Positions 8,740-17,497 of a DNA stretch of 64,000 nt are shown here, piece by piece. Each line of letters opens with the position of its first letter. The stretch's first letter is position 1. The translations under genes and the position numbers were made by a program. The notes under the pieces are model-generated. The model saw only the letters and a list, made by a program, of their open reading frames with translations. It was not told where the DNA came from and did no database searches. The stretch covers positions 1 through 64,000 of the forward strand of contig DASVUH010000038.1 in NCBI GenBank assembly GCA_036387135.1, in the 5' to 3' direction. Origin of the DNA: JALZCH01 sp036387135 (GTDB lineage Bacteria > Acidobacteriota > Blastocatellia > Pyrinomonadales > Pyrinomonadaceae).

Positions 8740-9351
8740 GTGGGAACAATGCTTTTGAAACATTCAGAATCGGAAGAAAGCTCTCAAGAGGAAATCATTC
8801 GTCGTGAAAATTTGCTCCGCGAAGCTTTTGATCAGCATAAACGAAAGCTGATGATAGCGATTTTAGCTTTTACGCAAAATCGCGCTGAAGCTGAAGATGT
8901 TTTTCAGGAAACTTTTCTGCAAGCTATTAGGCGAGCCGAACGCTATAATCCGGCGAATTCGGCATTGCCGTGGCTCAAAAAAGTCGCCTTTAACATTGCG
9001 CGCCACGGTTGGCGCAAGCAATCAACCGAACGAAAATACATTTTGCCCGCCGCCGAAGCTGCGAAAGAACAAAAAATTTCGCTTGACGATGATTTCTCCG
9101 AAGCTGCGCTATTTGATTTATTAAGCAAAAGTCTGATAAACGCTGGCGAAGCTGCAACGGAGCGCGCCGAGTTCGTCGTCGCGGTTTTAACCAATGAAGA
9201 ACGCGAAATCTTGGAAATGCGTTTTGTTGACAAACTAAGCGGCGAAGAAGTCGCCGCGCGTTTTGGTATTAGCCGCGAACTGCTCGATATGCGCGTTTAT
9301 CGAGCCAAAAACAAACTGCGAAAAGTCTTGAATCTCGACGCGAAGAAGTAA
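8740..9351 (+). CDS. ECF-type RNA polymerase sigma factor
   Basis: A 203-residue two-domain sigma factor. Region 2 contains the acidic AEAEDVFQETFLQA stretch (region 2.2) and the aromatic WLKKVAFNIAR (2.3-2.4). Region 4 has the EREILEMRFVDKLSGEEVAARFGIS helix-turn-helix. The frame opens at a GTG (8740), but an ATG nine bases downstream (8749) is equally possible. No transmembrane anti-sigma gene follows. Instead it starts an apparent operon with an unknown protein and an ImmA/IrrE peptidase ahead of DNA-repair genes, so it probably controls that cassette. Confidence 0.88.
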   Translation: MGTMLLKHSESEESSQEEIIRRENLLREAFDQHKRKLMIAILAFTQNRAEAEDVFQETFLQAIRRAERYNPANSALPWLKKVAFNIARHGWRKQSTERKYILPAAEAAKEQKISLDDDFSEAALFDLLSKSLINAGEAATERAEFVVAVLTNEEREILEMRFVDKLSGEEVAARFGISRELLDMRVYRAKNKLRKVLNLDAKK

Positions 9352-9357
9352 GAAAAA

Positions 9358-9954
9358 ATGGAAAATCCGAATCACAACGAAGAAGTTAGAAGGCACCAGC
9401 GTTTGTTGGAACTATACGTTGAAGGCTTGGACGAACGTAACGATTCGAAAATCGCTTTCGTCCTGGAAGCCGCGCTTAACGACGCGGAATTGGATTACAG
9501 GCTCGATGAAATCAATATGGCGTTTGTCGAAGAAATCGGACTTTCAGATTTAGGCGAGCTTCCGAATATAGTGCGCGAACAGATTCGGGAAAGCTTTCCG
9601 AGCACGTTCGAGCAGGATCAGTCTTTCAAGCCTTTAACGGTCGGCGATGTCGCCAAGCAGTTGGAAATTAGTCGGACGGTTCCGTCGGGCGATGAAGCGG
9701 TTAATCGGCAGTTGCTTGATGATCAAACCGCGCTTCCGAAAAAGATGAGCCTGAATGAGATCAAACGGCTGGCAAATGAATTGAAAATCAGCGCGAGCAA
9801 TTACTTTTGGCGGCGATTTCATGGGGCAGCAATGGCTCTGCGCGCCGAGCGGAGCCAGGAAATGGCGCTTTTTGCAACCAGACAGAAACGTCTCAAAAAA
9901 CAACACAAAGAGGCAGAAGAAAGCGATGAACGAAGAAAAGAAACAAGAGATTAA
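9358..9954 (+). CDS. Unknown protein between ECF sigma and ImmA/IrrE peptidase
   Basis: A 198-residue, highly charged, soluble protein that I do not recognise as a named family. The N-terminal half (RRHQRLLELYVEGLDERND) is helical and acidic. The stretch LTVGDVAKQLEIS near residue 100 looks like the first helices of a helix-turn-helix, and the end is Lys/Glu-rich. It starts six bases after the sigma stop and its 3' end overlaps the peptidase start by 29 bases, so the three are coupled. By position it may regulate the sigma factor or be a peptidase substrate; this is inference only. Confidence 0.7.
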   Translation: MENPNHNEEVRRHQRLLELYVEGLDERNDSKIAFVLEAALNDAELDYRLDEINMAFVEEIGLSDLGELPNIVREQIRESFPSTFEQDQSFKPLTVGDVAKQLEISRTVPSGDEAVNRQLLDDQTALPKKMSLNEIKRLANELKISASNYFWRRFHGAAMALRAERSQEMALFATRQKRLKKQHKEAEESDERRKETRD

Positions 9955-10645
9955 TTGCGCCGCTCGCGCTGCATTTGCCGAAGCCGGTTTTGATTATGAT
10001 TTATGGCAGCCGGAAATCGTGCCATTGTTTGAAATCATTAGCCAACGCTCGCTTTTGGTCACGGAACTTGCCAATACTCAAAAACTGACTTCGCGCGCTG
10101 CGCTTGCCGCTGTCGGGCAAAAGCAAACGCATCTTCTCGCCGAAGACGAAAAGCTTTCGGGCTTTCTTTACGCGGCTCAGTATGAAGATGAACTCGATGG
10201 CTGGATTTTTACCGAAAAAAGCGAGCCGACTGTTCGCCGCAGATTTAGCGCCGCGCATGAATTTGGGCATTACGTGCTGCATTTTCTGCCTGAACTCGCC
10301 GAATCGAATCCCACCGAGATTTTGGTGCTAACCGAAGGTTTATCGTTTTCTACCAACGAAACCGATGTGATTCATTCCACGATACATATTGCCGAAGACG
10401 CCGAAAAAGCCCGACAAATCGGCGGCGCTAGGAAATTTGAAATGGAATTGGAAGCAAATCAATTTGCCGCCGAAATTTTGATGCCGCGCGACGCATGTTT
10501 GAACGCGGCGGAGATTTACAGCAGGAAATTGGGCAATAAGGCTTTAGTAACTCGGCGTTTGGCGACCGAATTTTTCGTCAGCTTCGAGGCAATGCGCCAT
10601 CGGCTTACGGATTTGAGTTTTTATCAAACAACCGTTGCAGTTTAA
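9926..10645 (+). CDS. ImmA/IrrE-family metallo-endopeptidase
   Basis: A 239-residue product counted from the ATG at 9926. A longer open frame begins at 9821, but that part lies inside the preceding gene, and the ATG at 9926 has an AGAAAG Shine-Dalgarno just upstream. The zinc site is HEFGH (His111, Glu112, His115), with a likely third ligand in ELEANQFAAEILMP, the ImmA/IrrE signature. Known relatives cleave repressors (ImmA; PprI/IrrE acting on DdrO in Deinococcus), turning on mobile-element or DNA-damage genes. Its place ahead of repair nucleases fits a damage-response switch. Confidence 0.88.
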   Translation: MNEEKKQEINCAARAAFAEAGFDYDLWQPEIVPLFEIISQRSLLVTELANTQKLTSRAALAAVGQKQTHLLAEDEKLSGFLYAAQYEDELDGWIFTEKSEPTVRRRFSAAHEFGHYVLHFLPELAESNPTEILVLTEGLSFSTNETDVIHSTIHIAEDAEKARQIGGARKFEMELEANQFAAEILMPRDACLNAAEIYSRKLGNKALVTRRLATEFFVSFEAMRHRLTDLSFYQTTVAV

Positions 10646-10654
10646 GGAAAACAC

Positions 10655-11779
10655 ATGTCAGGACTTAAATTTCTGAAAGATTACGAGGGGCGAAGAGTTG
10701 AGCGCGAATTTTTCTGGAACTCGCTCGAAAATCAAACCGCTGAGGACGCGGAAGACGGCGAGGAAACCGAAGAAGAAACGCGCGTCGAGCGCGGTATTGA
10801 AATGCTCGAAGACGAATGGCAGGCGATCAGTCCGCAGCTTCCTGCTGCATGGCGAGCGCGCGATTGGGCGGCGCGTCCCGTTCGATTTGTGGACGGCAAA
10901 GACGAGGGGCAAACGGTCGCCTGGCTCAAAAATCCTCTCGGCTGTCCGACGGCTATTCGTCTGGCGGAAATCGGCGGCGTTGTGATGTCCGTCAGAAATG
11001 GAGAGTTGCGCCGCGAGTTTGCTATGCAGGAGCGCGTTGTCGCAATGGATACGAGCGGTTTTCCTTGGGAAGAAGTTGAAAATTTCGCCGTCGGCTTGCA
11101 GGAGTTTAATTTGCGCCTGTTGGCGGCTACGCCGATTCCTGTTGATTTGCCGCTCGGTTTCGAGCGCGTTGAGCGTATTCGCCGACAAGCGCAGCGGCGA
11201 ACCGGGCAGGAAATGAGCGTTTTGGAAGAATTCGTTTTGGCGCAAGACAATTCGATTCCGACTATTGTTGACGGAAATCTGAAACAGCACGAAGGCGGAT
11301 TTGACGCGGATGCGTCGCCCGTTTTCGGTCTGGTCAAAACTCACCGCCGCACTTATCTGCACGAACTCGGTCACGAAGTTTTGTTCGGTTTGAAAGAAGG
11401 TGAGCGCACGCCCGCTTTTAGTTTCGATTACGACACATCGCGGCAGGGAAACCGCAGCCGTCTGCCAATCGTAGCTTGGTATGTACGCTTGTGCGGAGGC
11501 GATTTAATGCCGACTTACGGGCTTGTCCGCGTCGAAGCCTCGCAAATCTGGTTTGAAAATCAAGGTTATCTAAATGCAGCGGGCGATGTGAACGGAACGG
11601 GAAAAGAATTTATCAACCAACTAACGCGAACGATTTATGAATATCGCTGTCGGCGCGGCAATTACCTACGGGCGGCGATCTCGATTGAGCCGATTGTCAG
11701 AGCCGAAGAATCGCTCGGCGCGCTCTTTTGCCCCGCGAATCAATTAAAAAGCGGATTTTATCGAATGACGGGTTTGTAA
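10655..11779 (+). CDS. nurA: NurA-like nuclease
   Basis: A 374-residue protein with three Asp-centred motifs spaced as in NurA nucleases: VRFVDGKDEG (Asp80), VVAMDTSG (Asp132) and TIVDGNL (Asp206), followed by FGLVKTHRRTYL. A long acidic insertion (residues ~28-50) separates the N-terminus from the core. NurA proteins degrade DNA ends with the HerA translocase, Mre11 and Rad50, and genes for all three follow directly. It begins nine bases after the peptidase stop. The family call rests on motif layout plus context, so a divergent member is possible. Confidence 0.75.
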   Translation: MSGLKFLKDYEGRRVEREFFWNSLENQTAEDAEDGEETEEETRVERGIEMLEDEWQAISPQLPAAWRARDWAARPVRFVDGKDEGQTVAWLKNPLGCPTAIRLAEIGGVVMSVRNGELRREFAMQERVVAMDTSGFPWEEVENFAVGLQEFNLRLLAATPIPVDLPLGFERVERIRRQAQRRTGQEMSVLEEFVLAQDNSIPTIVDGNLKQHEGGFDADASPVFGLVKTHRRTYLHELGHEVLFGLKEGERTPAFSFDYDTSRQGNRSRLPIVAWYVRLCGGDLMPTYGLVRVEASQIWFENQGYLNAAGDVNGTGKEFINQLTRTIYEYRCRRGNYLRAAISIEPIVRAEESLGALFCPANQLKSGFYRMTGL

Positions 11780-11807
11780 ACCAGATTGTGAAAAGGAGAA
11801 AAAGAAA

Positions 11808-13532
11808 ATGCTTGATGACGTAAAAAATCAGCAAAACACCGCAGAACCGAAATCCGATGCGGTTGAAAAAACGGGCGCATCGTCGACCGAGCTGGTTGGG
11901 CGTGTTGCCGCGCCGTTTGGACTAGAGGCGACTTCAAAAGATTTTCATTTTTGGGTCAAACGCGGACAGCTAATCGAGGAAAATCAGTTTGTTTTCACCG
12001 AAAGCGAAGTCGGCGGCGAGCGCGTTAAATTTTACGGCGTGATTGATTTGCTCAAGCGCGGCAGCCGCAAACCGACGATGAGCGAGGAATTCGACACATT
12101 CGACGGAGATGTTAATTTCGAGCCGGCTTTTAAATCCGAAGGCATTACATCGGCGCGCGTCCAAATTCTCGCTACCGCGCCGGAATTCGATTTGCCTCCG
12201 ATGGAACAAAGCCCAGTCAGCCTTGGCGGCGCGAATGAGGCAGCCGTAGCTTATGGTTTTGACGATCCCAAAAAACCGTGGATGCCAATCGGTCTGCTCA
12301 AAAACGGTGCGGGTTTCGCCGGTCGCGGGATGATTGATCTCGATTATCTTTTGGGCGAGAACGGCGGTCATTTAAATGTTAACGGCATTGCGGGCGTTGG
12401 AACCAAAACGACATTTCTGCTGACAATTCTAAAATTGCTTCAGCGCGAAGCCGAAAAATCGTTGAAAACGAATAAACCGTTTTTCGTCGTTCCGATTATT
12501 TTAAACGTTAAGGGCGAAGATTTAATGTGGCTTGACAAATGGAACAACCGTTTTTCAGAAAAAGACGCGGCTGAGTGGCGGCAGCTTGATGTCGAATCTC
12601 AGCCATTTGCAAAAACAACGTTCTATGCGCCGCAGGGCAAACCGGTTGACGGCTGTTCGACGACCGAATATTCGTGGTCGTTTCACGATGTTTTAAAAGA
12701 AAATTTGCTGCTTTTCATCTTTTCCGACGAAGACGAGCTAAACGCCAATATGGAAAGTCTGGTGCGCGAATTGGCGGCGCGTTTTACCAAAGAAACCAAA
12801 GACGGAACGGTTGTAGATACGGACGCGCCGAAAACCTGGAACGATTTTCTCGCGTGGATGGGCAATGACACAAACATCATCAAGCAGTATAGCGGAAGCT
12901 GGTGGGCGGTTTATCGTCGTTTGTTTCGCGTTTTGGAAGCCGGAAAAGACGTTTTCGTCCGCGACGAAATAAACGGCAAACCGCTCAAAGTGACGAAAAC
13001 CACAACTTCGCCGCCGCAAGTTGTTGACATCAACACGCTGCCGCAATCATTGCAACGGTTCGTTGTCGGCTCAATTTTAAATCAGGTCGTAGAAGCCCGA
13101 AAATCCGCCAAAGCCGTTCGCGGCTTGCGCTATCTGATTATGCTTGACGAGCTAAACCGTTTTGCGCCGAAAGGATCGCGCGACGAGATCACCCGACTGC
13201 TCGAAAAAGTCGCCAGCGAAATGCGCTCGCAGGGCGTGATTTTGCTCGGCGCGCAGCAAATGGCGTCGCAGGTTTCGACCAAAGTTATCGAAATGTCGTC
13301 AATTCGCGTTCTCGGACGAACCGGCTCGGCGGAACTGACCGACAAGGTTTGGTCGGGATTTGAGCAAACTGCGCGCGAAAAAGCCAAAAAGCTGCAAGCT
13401 TCGGAAAAACTGGTGATGCAGCCGACTTTTCGCCAGCCGATGCTGATAAAAATGCCGATGAATCCCTGGGCTGACAAACGCGACAACATTCTTTACAACC
13501 GCGATGAAAAAGAGTTGGAGAAAGGCATATGA
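11808..13532 (+). CDS. herA: HerA/FtsK-like DNA translocase ATPase
   Basis: A 574-residue ATPase. The phosphate-binding loop reads GIAGVGTKT (residues 193-201), with a Thr between the last Gly and the Lys, which departs from the usual GxxxxGK[ST]. Walker B is LIMLDELNRF (Asp447-Glu448), then ILLGAQQMASQV and the arginine-bearing RVLGRTGS. HerA hexamers pump DNA to NurA during end resection. A good AAAAGGAG Shine-Dalgarno precedes the ATG. Its end overlaps the sbcD start by four bases (ATGA), so translation is coupled. Confidence 0.82.
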   Translation: MLDDVKNQQNTAEPKSDAVEKTGASSTELVGRVAAPFGLEATSKDFHFWVKRGQLIEENQFVFTESEVGGERVKFYGVIDLLKRGSRKPTMSEEFDTFDGDVNFEPAFKSEGITSARVQILATAPEFDLPPMEQSPVSLGGANEAAVAYGFDDPKKPWMPIGLLKNGAGFAGRGMIDLDYLLGENGGHLNVNGIAGVGTKTTFLLTILKLLQREAEKSLKTNKPFFVVPIILNVKGEDLMWLDKWNNRFSEKDAAEWRQLDVESQPFAKTTFYAPQGKPVDGCSTTEYSWSFHDVLKENLLLFIFSDEDELNANMESLVRELAARFTKETKDGTVVDTDAPKTWNDFLAWMGNDTNIIKQYSGSWWAVYRRLFRVLEAGKDVFVRDEINGKPLKVTKTTTSPPQVVDINTLPQSLQRFVVGSILNQVVEARKSAKAVRGLRYLIMLDELNRFAPKGSRDEITRLLEKVASEMRSQGVILLGAQQMASQVSTKVIEMSSIRVLGRTGSAELTDKVWSGFEQTAREKAKKLQASEKLVMQPTFRQPMLIKMPMNPWADKRDNILYNRDEKELEKGI

Positions 13533-14710
13533 AAATCATTCACACATCCGATTGGCATTTGGGCGCAAGCTGGAACGGAATCGAGCGCACGGAAGAGCTT
13601 TTCGCGCAGGTTGATTGCGTTTTCAAAACCGTAAAAGAGCAAAAAGCCGACGTTTTGCTTGTTGCCGGAGACGTTTTTGATTGCAAAAGAAAAGAACGCG
13701 ACGAGATCAGCAAGCGGCTCGCTCGAAAAATCAAAGCTTTAACCGAAACGGGGTGTCATGCCGTTTTGATTCCCGGAAATCACGACGACCGCGAGCATTT
13801 TGCGATGATGAAAACTTTCCTCGAATTGGAGAGCGGCAAATCCGAGCGCATTCACATCGTTGAAGGCTACGAAAAATTCGAGATTGAAGGCGTTCAATTC
13901 ATTTGTCTGCCGTATCCTGACCCGGAAAGATTGGAAGAATTCGGCAAGTTTCGCTCTGCCGAAAAAATCGGAAAAGCCGAGCGCAATAAAAGCTTGAGCG
14001 ATGATTTGGCTGAGTTTGTGGGCTCGGTCGCTGAAAAAATTGATCCTTCCAAGCCCGCCATTTTCGTCACGCATCTGCAAATTATCGGCGTGAAATACGA
14101 CGGCTCGCCCAGAGAGGCAAGCTACAACGAAGACATTTCGCTCTCCTCGATTTGTCTGCCGCGAAACATTGCCTACATCGCGCTCGGACATATTCACAAA
14201 TGCCAGCAAATCGAACAATCCGCTGTGCCGTGCTGGTATAGCGGAAGTTTCGACCGGATGGATTTGGGCGAAAGAGAAGGCGACAAATTTGTTTTGCTGG
14301 TTGAAATTGACGAGCAGACGAAACAGGCGACGGTCGAAAAAATTGCGATTGACTGCAATCGTTTTGACGACATTACGGTTTCGTCGGAAGAACTCGAAGA
14401 ATTTGCCGCAAAATACGAAAACCGCGAGAAAACTTACGGCAATCTGAATTTGAGATACACGGCGGACGACGACACGGTTTGGCTGACGCGGCGAGCGCAG
14501 GAGCTTTTTCCGCGTTTTCGCCGCAATCTTTTGCGCGAAGACGCGCCGTTCGTTGAGGTTGTCGAGTTTGAAAATCCTTATGACCCGAAAGAAACCGTGC
14601 GCCAATTTCTGGAAAAGCAATTTGGAGATGACAAAGATTTGGCGGAACTTATTGCGCGGGCGAATGAATTGATTGCGGAGGTGGAAAAAAATGCTTTTGA
14701 AAAAAATTAG
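13529..14710 (+). CDS. sbcD: Mre11/SbcD-type DNA exonuclease
   Basis: A 393-residue metallophosphoesterase with all classic motifs: SDWHLG (Asp8, His10), VAGDVFD (Asp48), PGNHDD (Asn84, His85), TH in FVTHLQ, and ALGHIHK. In the SbcCD/Mre11-Rad50 complex it supplies the two-metal nuclease that opens and trims DNA ends. The ATG overlaps the HerA-like stop by four bases, and the gene's own end overlaps sbcC by 20 bases, so subunit production appears coupled. Confidence 0.92.
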   Translation: MKIIHTSDWHLGASWNGIERTEELFAQVDCVFKTVKEQKADVLLVAGDVFDCKRKERDEISKRLARKIKALTETGCHAVLIPGNHDDREHFAMMKTFLELESGKSERIHIVEGYEKFEIEGVQFICLPYPDPERLEEFGKFRSAEKIGKAERNKSLSDDLAEFVGSVAEKIDPSKPAIFVTHLQIIGVKYDGSPREASYNEDISLSSICLPRNIAYIALGHIHKCQQIEQSAVPCWYSGSFDRMDLGEREGDKFVLLVEIDEQTKQATVEKIAIDCNRFDDITVSSEELEEFAAKYENREKTYGNLNLRYTADDDTVWLTRRAQELFPRFRRNLLREDAPFVEVVEFENPYDPKETVRQFLEKQFGDDKDLAELIARANELIAEVEKNAFEKN

Positions 14711-17387
14711 AACGAAAGGCTTTCTCGGACATTTGACCGGCGAGGCGGAAAACGATTTTGTCGAACTCGATTTCGCCGACAAAAATCTGTGGCTCATTCA
14801 AGGGGTAAACGGTGCGGGCAAAAGCACTCTGTTTGACGCAATCACGTTAGCATTTTTCAAACAGCATCGTGGCGGCAAACAAAATTTAGAAAAGTTAATT
14901 CATGATAAAGCGGATCAAGCAGAAGTTTTTGTTGAATTTGAGCTTTATGGCAACAATTATCGCGGCGCAGTTAATATACCAAAAGACTCTTCACCCAAAC
15001 AGCTTATACAATTTTGGAATGGAATAAGCTGGGAAACTAAGGCACAAACAGAAAAAGAGGTAAAAGATTGGGTAACGAGAAACCTGAAGATTTCATATGA
15101 AACTTTTGTTTCTTCCATTTTGTTGCAACAAGGTAGAGCAGATAAATTTATCACAGAAGGACCAACTTCGCGTCGCAAAATTTTCCTCGAACTTTTGCAA
15201 CTTGAAATTTATACAAAACTAACCAAAAAAGCTAAAGAGCGACAAGATAAAGTCAAAGAAGATTTGGAGAAAATTAAGCAAAGTCTTGTAAATTTGGAAA
15301 ATCCGACGGCGAAGGAAATCAAAAATCAGGAAGATCAAGTTAAGCAGCTTTCTAAAGAGTTGGAAAGCCTTGAAAAGGGAAAATCAGTCAAGCAAAAGGA
15401 ATTTGATGATGCAAAGCGAGTGCAAAAATTAAAGCAAGAAATTGAAGAAATTGAAGCTCAGCAAAAAAGCGATGCCGAGCTTTTTGAAAACGCCGCGCAA
15501 GTCGAGGAAAAGTACCGCTATTTTGTAGAGCTAAAGGAAAATTTGCTGCGAATTGAAAACGTCTGGCGAGAGAAAAAAGAAATCGAGCGAATTAAGGAAG
15601 ATTTTCAAGCAAACGAATCGAAAATCAATGAATTAAACAAAGAACTTCAAAACGTTTCAGACAATTTGAATAAAAATTTGTCCGCACATGAAAAGGCAGA
15701 AAGCGAATTGATTAAGCTTGAAAACCAATTGAATTCGGCAAAAGCAAAGCGCGAGGCTACAAGGCAAAAACTCGACGAGATTTTGCTGCTGGAAAATCTC
15801 GAAAGACAAATCGGTCAAGCAGACGAAGGTTTGCAAAAAACTCGTAAAAGCATTGCCGAAGCGAATCAAAAACTTGGTGAAATCGAAGCACGTTTTAACG
15901 AAAAAACGGCGGAAAAAGACGAAATCGAAAGTTGGCTGCAAGAATCCGAAACTGATTTTCGAGTTTGGTCGGATAGATTGGAAAATCGCCGGAAAGTTGT
16001 TGACAAAGACGAATGCCCGGCTTGCGGAAACGAATTAAAGCGCGAGGAAACGCGCCAAAAATTAATTGCCGAGTATGAAGAAGCCGGACGAAAAGTTGAT
16101 GAATTGAAGCGGATAAAGATTGATTTGAACGGAAAACTTTCCGAAGCGAAAAACCAGCTTTCGGAAATTTCTGCAGAACGTGAAATTGCGAACAAAAAAC
16201 ACCAAGCGTTGTTGCAGACGGAAACCGGGTTCAAAACAAAAATCGAAACCTTGCAATCGCAATTAACCGTTTTATATGCAGCCGACGAACGCGAAGCGAT
16301 TCGACGCGAGTTTGCCGAAATGCAAAATCAAATTGCGGATTTTGAAAGCCGGTTTAAAACGGCAAAAGAAAATTCCGAAGAGCTTAGGAAAATTGTCGGA
16401 GAGTTGGAAAAATCAAAAGCGCGATTTGAGGCTGATTTGAAAAACGCGCGAGAATATTTGAAAACTCTTCAAGAAAGAGAACAAAAAATCAAAAATGATT
16501 TAACAGAAGCTGAGAATAAGATTTACGGCGATTGGCGAAATCACGTGGCGCTGCAAGATGAAACAGAGTTGGAAAATCTGCGCCGCGAGAAAAACGATTT
16601 ACGCGACATTGAAGCCGAATATGAAGTATTGAGAGAAGCGCAAAAGCGCCAGGAAAATCTTGAAGGTCAAAAGAAAACGGTTACCAAACAACTCAAAGAA
16701 ATTCCTGAAAACCATTGGCGCGAAGTTTCGCAAGTCGAAGCGGAATTTAACAAAATTGTCGAAAGAATCGGAATCGTCAAATTTCAATTTAATGACGCCG
16801 ATAATCTTTGCCGCAAAATGACGGAAGATAAAAAACGCTATGACGAGAAAAGCTTTGAATTGAAATCCGTGAAAGAAGATTTTGAAATTTGGAAAAAGCT
16901 CGTCAAAGCGCTCGGCAAAGATGGGCTGGAAACGAAAGTGGTTCGCGAAGCTCAGCTAAAAATCAGTGAAAATGCGAATAAAACCTTGAAAGCTTTGAGC
17001 AGCGGAAATTTCCAAATCGAGCTTGAAGACAGCGGCAAGGAAATGAAAATTTTCGTCCGCGATTTTTCGACCGGCGAACTGCGCCAAATCGAATATTTCA
17101 GCGGCGGAGAGAAATTTTTAACGGCGGTCAGCTTAGCCGTCGCCATCGGGCAATCGGCGAGTGGGCAAAACATCGCAAATACTTTGATAATTGACGAAGG
17201 CTTCGGCGCGCTGGACGACAAAAATCGCGGTTTGATGGTTCAGGTCTTACCGCGGTTAAGCGAAAGGCTGCAAAATGCAAGAATAATTGTTGTTTCGCAT
17301 CAAGACGACGTGCAGGAAAGCTTCGCTAATCGTTTTCGTCTGGAAAAAACTGGCGAGGGTGTTATCAAAGTGCAATTAGCAGGCTAA
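14691..17387 (+). CDS. sbcC: Rad50/SbcC-type ATPase
   Basis: Taken from the ATG at 14691 (898 residues), preceded by a strong GGAGGTGG; an upstream GTG in the same frame at 14673 lies before this Shine-Dalgarno. Walker A is GVNGAGKS (38-45), a long Lys/Glu-rich coiled coil spans ~170-730, the zinc hook CPAC (Cys442, Cys445) sits mid-coil, and the signature YFSGGEK (Ser804) and Walker B LIIDEGFGALD close the ATP site. It tethers DNA ends and gates SbcD. It is the last gene of the 8.7-17.4 kb cassette. Confidence 0.93.
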   Translation: MLLKKIRTKGFLGHLTGEAENDFVELDFADKNLWLIQGVNGAGKSTLFDAITLAFFKQHRGGKQNLEKLIHDKADQAEVFVEFELYGNNYRGAVNIPKDSSPKQLIQFWNGISWETKAQTEKEVKDWVTRNLKISYETFVSSILLQQGRADKFITEGPTSRRKIFLELLQLEIYTKLTKKAKERQDKVKEDLEKIKQSLVNLENPTAKEIKNQEDQVKQLSKELESLEKGKSVKQKEFDDAKRVQKLKQEIEEIEAQQKSDAELFENAAQVEEKYRYFVELKENLLRIENVWREKKEIERIKEDFQANESKINELNKELQNVSDNLNKNLSAHEKAESELIKLENQLNSAKAKREATRQKLDEILLLENLERQIGQADEGLQKTRKSIAEANQKLGEIEARFNEKTAEKDEIESWLQESETDFRVWSDRLENRRKVVDKDECPACGNELKREETRQKLIAEYEEAGRKVDELKRIKIDLNGKLSEAKNQLSEISAEREIANKKHQALLQTETGFKTKIETLQSQLTVLYAADEREAIRREFAEMQNQIADFESRFKTAKENSEELRKIVGELEKSKARFEADLKNAREYLKTLQEREQKIKNDLTEAENKIYGDWRNHVALQDETELENLRREKNDLRDIEAEYEVLREAQKRQENLEGQKKTVTKQLKEIPENHWREVSQVEAEFNKIVERIGIVKFQFNDADNLCRKMTEDKKRYDEKSFELKSVKEDFEIWKKLVKALGKDGLETKVVREAQLKISENANKTLKALSSGNFQIELEDSGKEMKIFVRDFSTGELRQIEYFSGGEKFLTAVSLAVAIGQSASGQNIANTLIIDEGFGALDDKNRGLMVQVLPRLSERLQNARIIVVSHQDDVQESFANRFRLEKTGEGVIKVQLAG

Positions 17388-17432
17388 AACTAAACCTATT
17401 CAAAAAGAAAAATGTATTTCGGATAAAACGAA

Positions 17433-17488
17433 TTCTGTAAATTCATTGAGATTGAATTAAAGATTTTCATCTCAATGAATCTACAGAA
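17433..17488. terminator. Inverted repeat between convergent genes
   Basis: Arms 17433-17452 and 17469-17488 are near-perfect complements built around TTCATTGAGAT. They lie between the sbcC stop and the convergent ppsA stop, so a bidirectional terminator is likely. Confidence 0.6.
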
Positions 17489-17497
17489 ACTTAGATT

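Noticed and set aside
10658..11374. Long antisense frames within the nurA-like gene
   Set aside because: No Shine-Dalgarno, no motif, and overlapping frames of similar length exist on both strands; the plus-strand NurA motifs explain the coding signal.
13739..14797. A 352-codon open frame antisense to sbcD
   Set aside because: It lies wholly opposite a gene with all Mre11 motifs; its Phe/Arg-rich translation is the mirror of sbcD codon bias and it has no family pattern.
14860..15460. AT-rich stretch inside sbcC as a sign of foreign DNA
   Set aside because: It coincides with the start of the Lys/Glu/Asn-rich coiled coil, which favours A-rich codons; flanking genes of the cassette have ordinary composition.
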